Shown here one piece after another: positions 1-11,487 of a stretch of 64,000 nucleotides of DNA (its first letter is position 1; every line of letters starts with the position of its first letter). Source of the DNA: Heracleum sosnowskyi (lineage: Eukaryota; Streptophyta; Magnoliopsida; Apiales; Apiaceae); assembly GCA_030848705.1 (NCBI GenBank), contig CM061243.1, positions 8,395,044 through 8,459,043 on the forward strand, written 5' to 3'. Made by a program: the position numbers and the translations under genes. Under the pieces are notes generated by a model. It did not search any database, was not told where the DNA came from, and saw only the letters and a list, made by a program, of their open reading frames with translations.

Positions 1-246
1 CTATAACAATTACCCCCCCCCCCCAATTCCATGTGAAATCAGAGATGAAGCATGGAATTTTCAATCTCCAAAGTGCCAAAATCTCTTTGTAACCTTTTCT
101 TTTTCAAGAAGTGTCATCGAGCTTCTTCCTTCTTTGATGTTGTAAAGAGGACGTGTCCGTTCAGAGGGCGCGTCCTTCGATTCTTTAGTCATATCTTCGA
201 GAATTCTATTGTTTTAAAAAGGGTTGACACCGACAAACGACACCTC

Positions 247-812
247 TAGGGCTGAGCATTCGGTTGGTTCGGTCCAGAACCGAACCGAACCGAATAGACC
301 GAAAACCGAATTATCATTTTTTTTCGGACCGAACCGAACCGAAGTTGTATTTTGGACCGGAACCGAACCGAACCGAAATAATGTTATTCGGTTCGGTTCT
401 TTCAGAAAAGAACCGAAATTTTTTCAAATAAAAAATTTGTATTTCAAAAAAAAGCCAAAAAATATGATTTTCTAAAAATAAAAATATTAGCTAATGAAAT
501 ACAAGTATGAAATGTAAATGTAATAGTTCAAACTTCAAATCTCGAACAAAAAATAAGCCATGCAAAATTTTGAATACATACATACATTTAAAATTAATAT
601 ATAAAAATTATATAAATATAAAATAAAAATATTTCGGTCTATTCGGTTCGGACCGAATTTTTTTTGAAAGAACCGAACCGAACCGAAATTTATTTCGGTC
701 TATTCGGTCCGGACCGAAAAGACCGAATTTTCTGAAAATTAGAACCGAACCGAACCGAAATTACACTATTCGGTTCGGTTTTTCGGTTCTGGTTCGGTTC
801 TGCTCAGCCCTA
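247..812. mobile_element. Non-autonomous hAT MITE, exact 8-bp target duplication
   Basis: The element starts TAGGGCTGAGCA and ends with its perfect inverse TGCTCAGCCCTA. It is flanked on both sides by GACACCTC (239-246 and 813-820), the 8-bp duplication expected of hAT transposons. Both subterminal regions are packed with GGTTCGG/CCGAACC repeats in opposite orientations, so the whole unit can fold back. The centre (about 430-630) is AT-rich. No transposase is encoded. The 566-bp length and intact ends suggest a relatively young copy. Confidence 0.92.
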
Positions 813-1396
813 GACACCTCTAAGCTTACATGAGCTAGCTCGGTGTAAGAAACAAGAGATATTGTGCACAGATGTAAGCCTCTCCCAGGGCTCGTCCTTA
901 AGTAAAATATGCATTTACTGAGGGCGTGTCGTCTTCTGGCATTAAGGGGTACGAACCCCTTTTGTTGTTTTAAGATTCAAAAATGTAACTTTTGTAGACA
1001 TAGATACACCCTTGTATATATATGCTTGTACGCTGGTGTAATCAGTTGTATCTTCAAACATCTTTTTACGAAGAAGAATCCTTGTAAGAATGCTCTGTTG
1101 TTCATAGGAAGAGCCGGGAGATGCATCAGTACTACCCCCCCCCCCCCCCGGCGTCGTGAGGGCGTGCCCTCTTGCGTAGGGCGGTCTAAGTGGTCGAGGG
1201 TATAACAAAGCCTCCTCTAGTCTTCTAGTCCATTTTATATTAGCATTCTCCCGTGGAGGGGCTCACTCATGACCTTGGGGCCGCATCCTGCCGATCAGGG
1301 GGCGCATCCTAAGGTCCATGGGGCATCTTCTCCAAATATTCTTCTTGCTGAAAACTTGAGGACTTGTACAACCATGTTTAAATTCGAAGCCTTAAT

Positions 1397-2431
1397 TGTT
1401 AGGTCCAAAGTATCGTAGAAGGGAGGGGGGTTGAATACGATACTCACAAATTATTCAATTTCGTTCACGGATAATTATTTATGTTCTAGTCCGAAATCAA
1501 ATACACCAAATCAAAATACGAGTCGGGGAATATATCGTTTTATAAATATAAACCGCGAGGGGTGCTACAATTCTAATCCGTAGGATTAGCTTCAATGAGT
1601 TTAGGTTACACAAAATCAATACAATGATAGAATTCAAAGCACTATTAATTTCTCTGTCAATTTCTCCGGCTTAAAACTCTCTCTTCGTAAATGTTTTTGT
1701 GTAAATTCTAACTGAAGAAGACATTGTCTTCTCTCAACAATTGTAGTCTTGAAAAACTATCGAAAGCTTTTAGGATTAATCCTGGCCGTCCATGTTCTTC
1801 ATCAACCTGACAAAGTTTAGAAAACTTTCACCTGCTCCTTAATTAAAAACTATCGAATGAAAAATCAATTCTTCGATGGTTTTTGCTTCAAATCCCCATG
1901 ATCAATTTCTATAGTTTTTCTTAAAAGAAAACTATCGAATCCTTTATAATGCAGTTTGATCCTTGAAGATTCTCTACTTTTTCGGCAAGCATATTTTATT
2001 TCCATTTAAACCTAAACATACCTTGTAATATTCTTTTGACTTTCAGGATGTTTCAGATTTAGACTTAAATCAATTTCTTCCGAGACGATAAATATCTTGA
2101 TCTTTTTAAGTGGTGACAACTGGTGCAACTGGTCTGGTTCACAGATGACTAACATTTGATCAATACTTCTATGTCTTCAATTCAATGATGTTGATAAGTC
2201 ATTTGTCGTTCTGGTTGTTTCAATAAAATCACTAGAATCCTATGGTACTGACTCTTAATCATTCAAATACTTCTGTAGTCTTGAAAGTCTTGTTTCTTTA
2301 TTTGTCACTGAGTCTTGAACATATTAATGAACTTCTTTCTGTGACCTGTTTACGGACTTCAAGAATACATACCATATTTTGATTTTTTGAGTTTACCTTT
2401 TCTTCTTTACTTCTGGATTCCTGTGCTTCTG
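1397..2431. mobile_element. SIRE/Copia-like LTR remnant (possible solo LTR)
   Basis: Its first 55 bases (TGTTAGG, then a G-run and TTGAATACGAT) resemble the end of the Copia LTR at 32188, where TGTTAAT is followed by a G-run and TTGAATACAAT. No primer-binding site or ORF adjoins it, so it may be a solo LTR. TTAAT precedes it (1392-1396) and recurs at 2432-2436, which would give an LTR of 1035 bp, but the last bases are then TG rather than CA, so the right end is uncertain. The segment carries the word AAACTATCGAA near 1755, 1847 and 1930 and an inverse TTCGATGGTTT near 1872. Confidence 0.5.
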
Positions 2432-4537
2432 TTAATATTATTGTATGTCTTGTTCTTTGTTGAGTTGTAGTTATCTCTTAGACCAATACCATTATGGCGC
2501 GTCTTGAAGGGCATGTCTTCTATTATTGAGGATGTGACGACGCGTTCTCTGAAGATAAAGTATTATCTTTTCGGAGGGGCACACTCATGTCCATGGGGCC
2601 TCGACCTATAAGCAGGGGGCACTCACTATGGACCATGGGGCCTCTACTCCAATGGCTTACTTTCTTCTAAAATTCAAGTAATAACTTCTTCTTGTAAACA
2701 TTGGAGTCCACCTGAGCATAGTGTTGTCCTTTTCCTTTGAGGGCGCATCATGTGTGGCTCAAACGTTGGATCTTGTGTGATCATCATTTATCTTCATTAA
2801 AACTGTCTGTAGACATTTTTTCATAGGACACGTCGTGAGGGAAAAATGATCATTGGGACCTCTAACATGCTGAAAGGGCAACCTTGACGTAGAGGGCGCG
2901 TCCTTACGGATTGGGACACATAGCTTGGTAACTCTTGACATATTTTCCCAAGCAGGATTCTCCACCTGTCAAAAAACTCAATAATAGAAAATTGTAGAAA
3001 TCACCTGGAAGACGCGTTCAGGATGTATGGACGTGAACTATTGCCGAATTTTCATAAGAGTTGTTGGAAACCTTCTGACCATCGAGCACCACCATTAGGG
3101 CACGTCCTAAGAGTTCTTGGGGATTTTCCTTCACAATCTTCTTCCTGTAATAACTCAAGAAACAAATAACAGAAACCAAAACAAAGCAAGTTAGGTGTTA
3201 TCTTGAGAACATGCCCTGAAGATATAGACATAGTTTCTGATTGATGTGTCCACTTCATAAATTGTCCTTTGTGTTTTTAGAGAACTCCATGCAAAATTCT
3301 GTGTGCCGCAATTCTGTATTCTCTATTTTTTTCAAATTTGTTGTCGTCTCGATTTTTCGAGGGCGCGCCCAATAACAGTATGTATGTTTGTTTTGTCTTT
3401 AATATGACACCTTCTAACTAGGTGTCATAGTAACACCTGCAGCAAAATTCTTTTTTTTTTTTGTTTAAGGCGTTCCTCTCTGCTTCCCGTAGTACTTTCG
3501 AAGTCGTTGCACCTCCTCCATTCTTCTCAAGCAATTTGATGCATGCATGCCACCCATCTCAACCCGTATTCTTTTTTTTTAAGGCGCGTCTTCTTTCCTT
3601 GTCTTCTCCTTTTTTTTGTTTATAAAATATGTCTTAACCATTTCCTTGTTGGCATGCTCATCAAAATTGCACCACCATTAAATACCATATTCTTTTTCAC
3701 TGTCTAATTTTTTATCTTTCAAACAGCCATATCTTGGGTGATATATTTTGAAGCCTTGTGCCAGTCACATTGTTGTATCAAAATACACACCTCACTATTT
3801 TAATATAATTTCCTTGACGCGCCTTGTATGTTTTAGTAACTTGAAATCACTAATTCAACAGCCATACACCTCTCTTGCATGCATTAGTTTGTACTCCTTC
3901 TTAATGGTTGGGCGCGCCCTTCTTTCTTCTTTTTCATGCATGGACCAACTCCCAACGCACCTTCATATTTCTTCTACTACAATCGTATAATATATTCAGC
4001 CCCCACACCACTGCTCTTTCTTCATTTAACAAGTTGGTTGCTATTTCTTTTCTATCAGGGCGCACCTTTATTTCAAGTAAGTATTTTATGTTTGTAAACA
4101 AACAGCCATTTCACATTTTCCACGGGTCCCATTCTTGAGTCACCATGTTCTTCTTTTTTTTATTCACATGAATTAATTCACTATAATCAGGGCGCGCCTT
4201 GTTTTATCTTTTTCTTTTATCTGCTCCTTGTTTTGTTTTATTAAGGTGTGTCATCAACTACATAAGTGGTACCTTCACTAGAAATTGTCTTTCTTACTTT
4301 TTGTTTTCAAATCTTCTAACCAGATTAATCAAAATACTTGTATCACTACTCGCAATAAATTTTTTGGTGTTGTGTGCTCGCTTCAAGTTCTTGTGTCAAT
4401 CGCGATTTTATTGATCTCCAGGCCTACTCTAATTCTGTATATTACCGATTTTTCACAATAATATTTGTTTTTTTTTAATTTAAACTCTCGTCACAGTGAG
4501 CCATCTTTTCCTCCTAAGATAATAATCTTGATTAGCG

Positions 4538-4555
4538 CCCCTCCTTCTAGCGCCA
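4538..4555 (-). other. LTR-retrotransposon primer-binding site
   Basis: Read on the minus strand this is TGGCGCTAGAAGGAGGGG, beginning with the TGG that pairs with tRNA CCA. It lies three bases from an LTR terminus (TGTTAACGG on the plus strand at 4559). The same 18 bases adjoin the gypsy LTR at 54306, although the two LTRs are otherwise unrelated in sequence, so both elements probably use the same primer tRNA. I did not assign the tRNA. Confidence 0.7.
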
Positions 4556-4558
4556 ATT

Positions 4559-5715
4559 TGTTAACGGAGGAATTTGATATTAACAAAGTTCGAGGTTTGT
4601 CGCCGGAATCAAGATCTATGACGGTGGTTCTTCGCTGGAAAATTGCTAGAGTGTGATGGTTGTGATGAATTGGGGGTTGAGATTGTAAGGGTTTCTTGGT
4701 GGTGGCTCGCTGAGTTCTTCGCTTTCAACCCCCTACAATGTGCCTACGTACCCCGTATTTATAGGGGATCAAGCTCTACGTAGTTCTTGGGGAGCAAGTA
4801 ACCTATATGGACTGGTTTCTGATTTCCGAAGCCCATAAGAAGTCTTCCACTGCCTTCCATAATTAGACTCTGACTCTCTTTAGGAATGTCTGACGATGAG
4901 ACCTAGTCACAAAGGTCCAAGGCTCGTCTATGACGTCAAGACTTCACGAATAAGGAAACTTCCCCCGTCAAGGACTAGTCCCATCCATTACCAGCTATTT
5001 CCTTAATTCATAGACGCAGGTATAGCCGTGACTTACCCCAAATGCCAGACGCATCCTTGTCCCCCGAATGAGAAGCACCCACCAGATTGCAGGACAAATG
5101 ATCCCAAGCATTTGGGTGCAAAGTACATGATTACTCCAAAGTTCCCCAATGAGAACGCGCCCATTGAGTACAGGAACAGAGCTCCCAAAGCGCACATCAA
5201 GGTTCACCCCACATCCCCAATGAGGACGCGCCCATTGAATACAGGAGGAGGCCTTCAATCATCAGGCAAACCCCTAGAGGCCTTCAACCACGGACATCCC
5301 TCTCCTAGGGCACATCCTAGTAGGGAATTCTTCAATCATTAGGCAAACCCCTAGATGCCTTCAATAACATACATCCCTCCCTTAGGAGGCATCCTAAGGG
5401 AGAAGTATTCAATATCTTGCCATTATCAAGTCAATGGAGTCATCCTTCACCACCAAGTAGCTATTTCAAACCAAGAGGACGTGCCCCTCAAGGGGTCCAA
5501 GTAGCTATTTCAAACCAAGAGGACGTGCCCTCAAGGGGTGGACGACCTAAAGGAGCGCGTCTTTACCCTATGAGGGCAAACCCTAAGTCTTCCATATGCT
5601 AATCACATGTCAACCTTGTTGTTATTTTCTGTCAAGTCATCCATTCATGTCAAGTTGTCAGACGCGTCCTCAAGGGCCCTCACCCCTATGAGGACAAGCC
5701 CTGAGCCTCCGTTGT
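4559..5715 (-). repeat. 5' LTR of the left retroelement (right boundary approximate)
   Basis: It begins TGTTAACGG next to the primer-binding site. A TATA box for minus-strand transcription (TATAAATA) lies at 4756-4763. The segment contains near-repeats of GAGGACGCGCCCATTGA (about 5153 and 5222) and GAGGACGTGCCC (about 5478 and 5518). The far end is set at the last GGCGCG-type word and is not proven by a target duplication. Short ORFs here are not coding. Confidence 0.5.
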
Positions 5716-6697
5716 ACTAGTTCAATCCCTAATTGTACCTTGGATATCTTCAATTGATTATTACTTGACCCGAATCTTCCCTAAAAACCCGATACCGAAT
5801 TTTGACTATAACATGCTCGATTTGATTTATTGTAAAATTCGATTCAACTTGATTTCGAGTTAAAATTGAAATTATGTATTCTTGATTTTAAAAAGGAAAA
5901 ATCACTATAATCAAGGTTGGATTTAATTTCAAAACTCTTGGATCGATTAATATTAACGGATTTTTGGTTATAAAATTGGATGAGATAAAAAATAATGAAC
6001 AAAAAAGACTAGAACTTAAACAAAACTTGTTTTATCAAAAACCTAGTTGTGGCGTCCGAGTTATTCGTTTAACATTTTGCAAACGGGCATTGTATTTGCA
6101 TAATTGTATTTGTACCAATGTAAGTCTGCTGATGTGTTGCACAAGAGTTCAAAACAGAATATAATTTCATAATGTAATATTGGTTCAAGTCAGGTTTTAA
6201 GTGCAAAACAGTTTTACAGTGAAAAATAATTGTTTCGGGAACATTTTTATTTTTAAAATTATATTTGATATAAAACAATTATTTGCACGGTTTTCGCTAA
6301 ATTATTTTGAATAAAGTTAGTGTCCGTAAAAGATATGCTATAGAATATAAAAATAAGCTCAAAGCTATGCCAAAATGGATGTTATTGTCAAAATTTGGCA
6401 TCAATTACAAAAAATATCAACTTCGAAATAGTTACATATGCAGTGCAAATTTTGCATCCAAGATGTATATATGCATTTAGCAATATCATCAATCAACCAT
6501 ACATTTAATACAAGTTAGTATACTTTAATTGAAATTAAGATGGTTTGGACAAAAAATAATTAAATATATAAATATTTGGCTACAAAATGCAACTAGGATT
6601 GGAGTGCATATTATTTTTTAACATCAAAAATCACTTTTTAATATTATATTTTAACAATAAATATAATCATTTTACATTTAACACTGGACTTCTTTAA
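5716..6697. other. AT-rich intergenic DNA, no gene seen
   Basis: No ORF with recognisable content, no splice-consistent exon and no clear repeat were found. The short ORFs near 5964-6278 have no conserved-looking sequence and overlap on both strands. Confidence 0.6.
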
Positions 6698-7080
6698 GAG
6701 TATCTCCAACGGGTTGGCTAAATTGATTGGTTAAAATCATATAAAAGACTGATTATGTAAAATTGCTCAATCTGTAAGAGATTGTGCTTCAATGGAATTA
6801 GTTATAATGATTAGCTATATTTTAAAACTAGTATGTTCTTAATATTTTAAGTTGATATATATATAATGTATTAGTTTAATATGATAATAGATGATGTGTA
6901 GTTTCACTACAGGTCCTTAGAGGTTCGACAAATATAGTCAATGTGTTGAGGTTGGCTAAATTTATAGCTAACAAGAATGTCCCATTGGAGATTGCAAAAT
7001 TTTAAATATTAGCTATAATTTTTATTTTTGACATATTTTATCCATTTTTAACTAAGAGATTTTTGTGATTGGAGATACTC
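6698..7080. mobile_element. Tourist-like (PIF/Harbinger) MITE
   Basis: The ends are inverted: GAGTATCTCCAAC on the left and GATTGGAGATACTC on the right. TAA flanks both sides (6695-6697 and 7081-7083), fitting the 3-bp TWA duplication of PIF/Harbinger elements. The interior is AT-rich and non-coding. The 383-bp size is normal for this class. Confidence 0.8.
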
Positions 7081-7129
7081 TAAGCATGTAAATTAGCAAA
7101 AGACATTCCATAAAAAATGTAAGTTAGCG

Positions 7130-7700
7130 AACAACAAGACCGTATTCGGCCTGTAGTTCAAGCATGGCCCGATTCGCAACACCCCGCCGTTCAGATACCT
7201 CGGAGTGGATCCGACAATTCGTTTGTGTATTTTTGTGTCGTATATTTTCGTGTTTTGTGTACATAAATGTTAAACACAAAATCGATCTGTTTAGGTTTGT
7301 GATATTTTGTGTCATGTACTTTTTGTGTCGTGTACTTTTCGTGTCGTGTTTCGTGTAATTTTAAATAAAAATATTAAAAATTTTAGTTAATTTTTACAAA
7401 TATGTATTGAAAATATGCAAATGATATTATAAAATTATGTATAAACATATAATAAATATTAATTCATCTAATGTAAATATTAATATATAAATATTTATTT
7501 ATTTATTTCGTGTACTTCGTGTCGTGTATCCAAAGGATAAACATAAAATCGTCACTAAATCTCAGTCGTGTACTTTCGTGTTCGTGTACTGAAAATGCAA
7601 ATACAAACACTAAATTTTCGTTTAATTTCATATCGTGTAATTCGTGTCGTGTCATAAATTACCGAGTCTAACTCGGAGGCCGGATCTTTGCCAGGAGCAG
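7130..7700. repeat. CGTGTCGTG-repeat MITE-like element
   Basis: The segment is built from many copies of TTCGTGTCGTGTACTTTCGTG-like words (about 7216-7350 and 7505-7655) around an AT-rich core. This design of short repeated subterminal words is common in plant hAT MITEs. I could not fix the termini or a target duplication. The small ORFs here are by-products of the repeats. Confidence 0.5.
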
Positions 7701-8420
7701 CCATCGATAATACTTCTCAAATATCTTTCTTTTGACTTTTAACTTTTAAGGCACGCACTAATGTTAAAAATGTTATTTTCAAAAAAAAAAAAATCAGAAT
7801 AAAAATATAAATTCAACATTTTTATTCACAAAAAAAATTAAAAAATAATATTTATAAATATATGTCAAAGCAGTGCATGCAAGAAAGTCAAGAGGCAGAA
7901 CAAAGGGAGTAGACATTATTTTTTTCGTATTCTTTTTCCAATTCTAGTATTTTTCCGAAAATATTATTTGCAATATCCAATAACAAAGAATCAAATACAA
8001 CTTTTCTAAAAAGTTGAAGTTGCTTTTTATTGCATTTTAAAATTAATTTTGATTGCACTAAGTTGTATTCGTTGCAAAATCATATCTTTACAAAAATTTC
8101 AAAGAATCCTATCTCCACGAACATTAAAATTAAAAAAAAGAATTTTGAAAAAGAATCGAATTTTTCCGAAAACTTCATATTTATATGCTTTTACTATTTA
8201 CCGGGACAATTGAAAATTTTGAAAACAGGGGTAAAAAGTAAAAACAAACAAGGTCAAGCGCGGACGCGCCGCAGAATTGTTTTTTGAATTTTTTGAAACT
8301 CACACACAGACACACACTTATTGTGAAAGAGTAGCTTAAATATACATACAACTTGATATACATATAATTTGAACCAGAGTACAAACCACAACAAAGAGAT
8401 TTGAGAGTTGAATAATAATA
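7701..8420. other. Upstream region of APC8
   Basis: AT-rich DNA that includes the putative promoter and 5' leader of the downstream gene. A TATA-like TTAAATATAC lies near 8336, about 85 bases before the start codon. No other gene is visible. Confidence 0.4.
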
Positions 8421-11400
8421 ATGGGTACAAAAGAGAGTTGTAGAATGGAGCTCCGAACTGCTATCCGACATCTCAGCGATCGTTGTCTTTACTCTGCCTC
8501 CAAATGGTACCAATCTCATAAACCCTAATTTTTTAAATTTGAGTTTTTTTGTAATTGAAGGTTGAATTCACATGGGTTTTGCTTACATTGCATTAATATT
8601 GATTTTTTATGAGTGCCCATTTAGTAAAGATTGAATCTTGATTTTGTTTAAACAAATCTTGAAATTACTAAAGGGTTTTGCTTACATTGTATTAATAATC
8701 AGTTTTTGTACACACCCATTTAGTAAAGATTCAATCTTGATGGTCTTTAACAAATCTTGAAATTACTTGGGGTTTTGCTTGAATTGCATTAATATTCAAT
8801 TTTTATGAACACCCATTTAGTAAAGATTCAATCTTGATGGTATTTTAAACAAATCTTGAAATTACTTGGGGGTTTTGCTTGCATTGCGTTAATATTCAAT
8901 CTTTATGAACACCCGTTAAGTAAAGATGCAATCTTGATGTTGTTATAGAAAATCTTGAAATATGTGTGTGTTTTTCTTGTTTATAGGGCAGCTGAACAGT
9001 TGATGGGTATTGAGATTGACCCATCAAAGTATACCCCATCTCATACTAGATTTCAGAGAGGAAGTTCTAGTATTCGTAGACGGTACCGGACTAATGAGTC
9101 CACTTCCACTCCTGCTGCTGGAATTTCTTATATTTCTACTCCTGTCCCGGATGAAGATAATGAAGAGATGGACAATGATTTTTACCTTTTGGCCAAATCT
9201 TATTTTGATTGTAGGGAGTATAGGCGTGCTGCTCACGTGCTCCGTGACCAGACTGGCAAGAAGGCGTTTTTCTTGCGATGTTATGCTCTTTACTTGGTTT
9301 GTTTCTACTCTCGTGACTTTAAATATGTTGCTATGTGTTTGTTGATTTGATTGAGTAATATCATGGGAATTGAATTTTGTCCTATATTTGTATCATATTT
9401 CGTAATGCTTGTGGATGGATGACACAGCGGCTTAATTAAATTCCTTTAATTTCTTCTGCATGAATAATATATTATATAAGATTTGAATCATTACATTCTA
9501 CTGAATATGAGATTGTACCTGTCCACGATTTACCTTCAAAGGATAGTGCCCACGATTTACCTTCACAGGATAATACCCATAGATACTCTGATTATGTTTC
9601 ACTAATATTTATAAAGTCTTTGTTTGTGTTAGTTGCCAAGCCAAGTGAACAGATTTGCCAACCGCAATACTTGCATTTTGCCTCTGGATTTTGTGTATAC
9701 TATTTGTTGTTCCTATCCCTTAAATGCAAAGGCGTTACACTTTTGTCTATGTGAAGGTTAATCATCTCTGTAGATGTAAGGAAGTCATAAATGCATAATC
9801 TCCAAAAAAAATTATTTCTATTTTTCTTCCAAATCGAAGATTAAACTTCGCGGTTTTGCTCACGTGCATGAATATTATTAAGGATGACGAATGTGATTGA
9901 TATATGGTGTAGGTTTGATGGAATGTGAAAGAACTAGGGCAAACTATACTCTGTTGAGTTATAATATTAGTTGCCAAAGAACCGACTGTAATTGGTATTT
10001 TTTCCTATTTGTTTTGCATAGGCTGGAGAAAAGAGAAAAGAAGAAGAAATTATTGAGCTTGAAGGACCCCTAGGCAAAACTGAAGCTTTGAACCAGGAAC
10101 TTGTTTCACTTGAGAGGGAGTTGTCTGTGCAACGGAAAAATGGTTCAATTGATTCCTTTGGACTGTACCTGTATGGTCTTGTGCTCAAAGAAAAAGGCAA
10201 TGATAATCTTGCATGTACAGTACTCGTGGAGTCTGTAAATAGCTACCCGTGGAACTGGAATGCTTGGTCCGAACTGCAGAGTTTATGCACTACAGCTGAT
10301 ACATTGAACAGTCTTAATCTCAGTAACCATTGGATGAAAGACTTCTTTCTTGCCAGCGCATACCATGAACTCCGAATGCATAATGAATCCTTGGCAAAAT
10401 ATGAGTATTTGCAAGGAACGTTCAGCTCGAGCAACTACATCCATGCTCAAATTGCTAAAGCCCAGTACAATTTGAGGGAATTCGAACAAGTAGAAGTCAT
10501 ATTTGAAGAACTTTTAAGGAATGACCCTTACCGAGTTGAAGATATGGATATGTATTCTAACGTGCTGTATGCAAAAGAGTGCTATTCGGCACTAAGTTAT
10601 CTTGCCCACAGAGTATTTGTGACAGATAAGTACAGGCCTGAATCGTGTTGCATTATTGGTAATTACTACAGTTTGAAAGGGCAGCATGAGAAGTCGGTCA
10701 TGTATTTCAGGAGAGCACTAAAATTGAATAAAAAATATTTATCAGCTTGGACACTTATGGGACATGAGTATGTTGAGATGAAAAACACTCCTGCAGCTAT
10801 TGATGCGTATCGGCGAGCTGTAGATATCAATCCATGTGATTATCGAGCGTGGTACGGATTAGGACAAGCATATGAAATGATGGGGATGCCGTTTTATGCC
10901 CTTCATTATTTTAGAAAATCAGTATTTTTGCAGCCTAATGATTCTAGGTTGTGGATTGCCATGGCTCAGTGTTATGAAACAGAACAGCTTAATATGATTG
11001 AGGAGGCTATAAAGTGTTACAGGAGAGCAGCAAATTGCAATGACCGGGAAGCAATTGCTCTTTACCAGCTAGCAAAGTTGCACAAGGAGCTTGGGCGTTT
11101 CGAAGAAGCAGCATTCTACTACAAAAAGGATTTGGAAAGGATGGAAGACGAAGAAAGAGAAGGACCTAACGCGGTAAAAGCTTTGTTGTTTCTTGGTCAG
11201 CATTGCAAAGATCTAAAGAGATTTGAAGAGGCAACAATGTACTGTACCCGTCTGCTCGACTATACTGGCCCAGTAAGTTGCATCACCTTTCTTTTTAGAA
11301 ACTTTAGTTGCTAGTATGACCTTTTACTTGTAGTCCCTTCATGTTTGTTATAAAATCTTAAATTAATCTAGTACTCCTACTTGGACTACTATTGCAGGAG

Positions 11401-11487
11401 AAGGAACAAGCGAAGACTTTACTGAGAGGAATAAGATTGGAACAATCTGGTTTACCGGATACTGATGTTGACCAATTCCCTCAATAA
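8421..11487 (+). CDS. APC8: Anaphase-promoting complex subunit 8 (CDC23 homologue)
   Basis: The product is a TPR scaffold subunit of the anaphase-promoting complex, the nuclear ubiquitin ligase that drives cyclin and securin destruction. Four exons join in frame: 8421-8506, 8987-9296, 10022-11272 and 11398-11487. All introns are GT-AG, and the first junction splits a Trp codon. The product is 578 residues, the usual plant APC8 length. The N-terminal region (about residues 1-130) has ELRTAIRHLSDRCLYSASKW and then FQRGSSSIRRRYRTNESTST. TPR helices fill about 300-510, including YRAWYGLGQAYEMMGMPFYA. The C-terminus ends in DQFPQ. The start ATG is supported because it opens an APC8-like N-terminus. 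No frameshift or stop interrupts it, so the gene looks functional. Identification rests on remembered family sequence and is very strong. Confidence 0.96.
8574..8963 (+). repeat. Four-copy tandem repeat in APC8 intron 1
   Basis: A 97-100-bp unit beginning GGGTTTTGCTT starts at 8574, 8673, 8770 and 8870. It contains ATTAATATT, CCCATTTAGTAAAGATT and AAATCTTGAAATTACT in the same order each time. The last copy runs to within about 20 bases of the splice acceptor at 8985-8986, so most of the 480-bp intron is this repeat. Confidence 0.9.

Larger units (their letters stand above)
1..5715 (-). mobile_element. Decayed LTR retroelement with dispersed GGCGCG-type words (fragmented)
   Basis: No long ORF survives. 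Two things mark it as one element. First, an LTR-like segment on the right (from 4559) is flanked by an 18-nt primer-binding site identical to that of the gypsy element at 54286-54303. Second, about 25 GC-rich words of the type GAGGGCGCGTCC, GGGCGCGCCC or GAGGACGTGCCC are scattered from about 148 to 5670. The words are absent from the hAT MITE at 247-812 and from the SIRE-like LTR starting at 1397, which supports both being later insertions. The left end lies outside the window and the right end is not resolved. Type Ty3/gypsy is inferred from the shared primer site. Confidence 0.5.

Noticed and set aside
909..1208. Overlapping ORFs on both strands near 1 kb
   Set aside because: They span a C-run in decayed retroelement DNA, with no recognisable domain.
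5028..5342. 104-codon Pro-rich ORF
   Set aside because: It lies in the LTR of the left element and is produced by its repeated GC-rich words.
9010..9345. Alternative ORF overlapping APC8 exon 2
   Set aside because: Out-of-frame shadow of the real exon.
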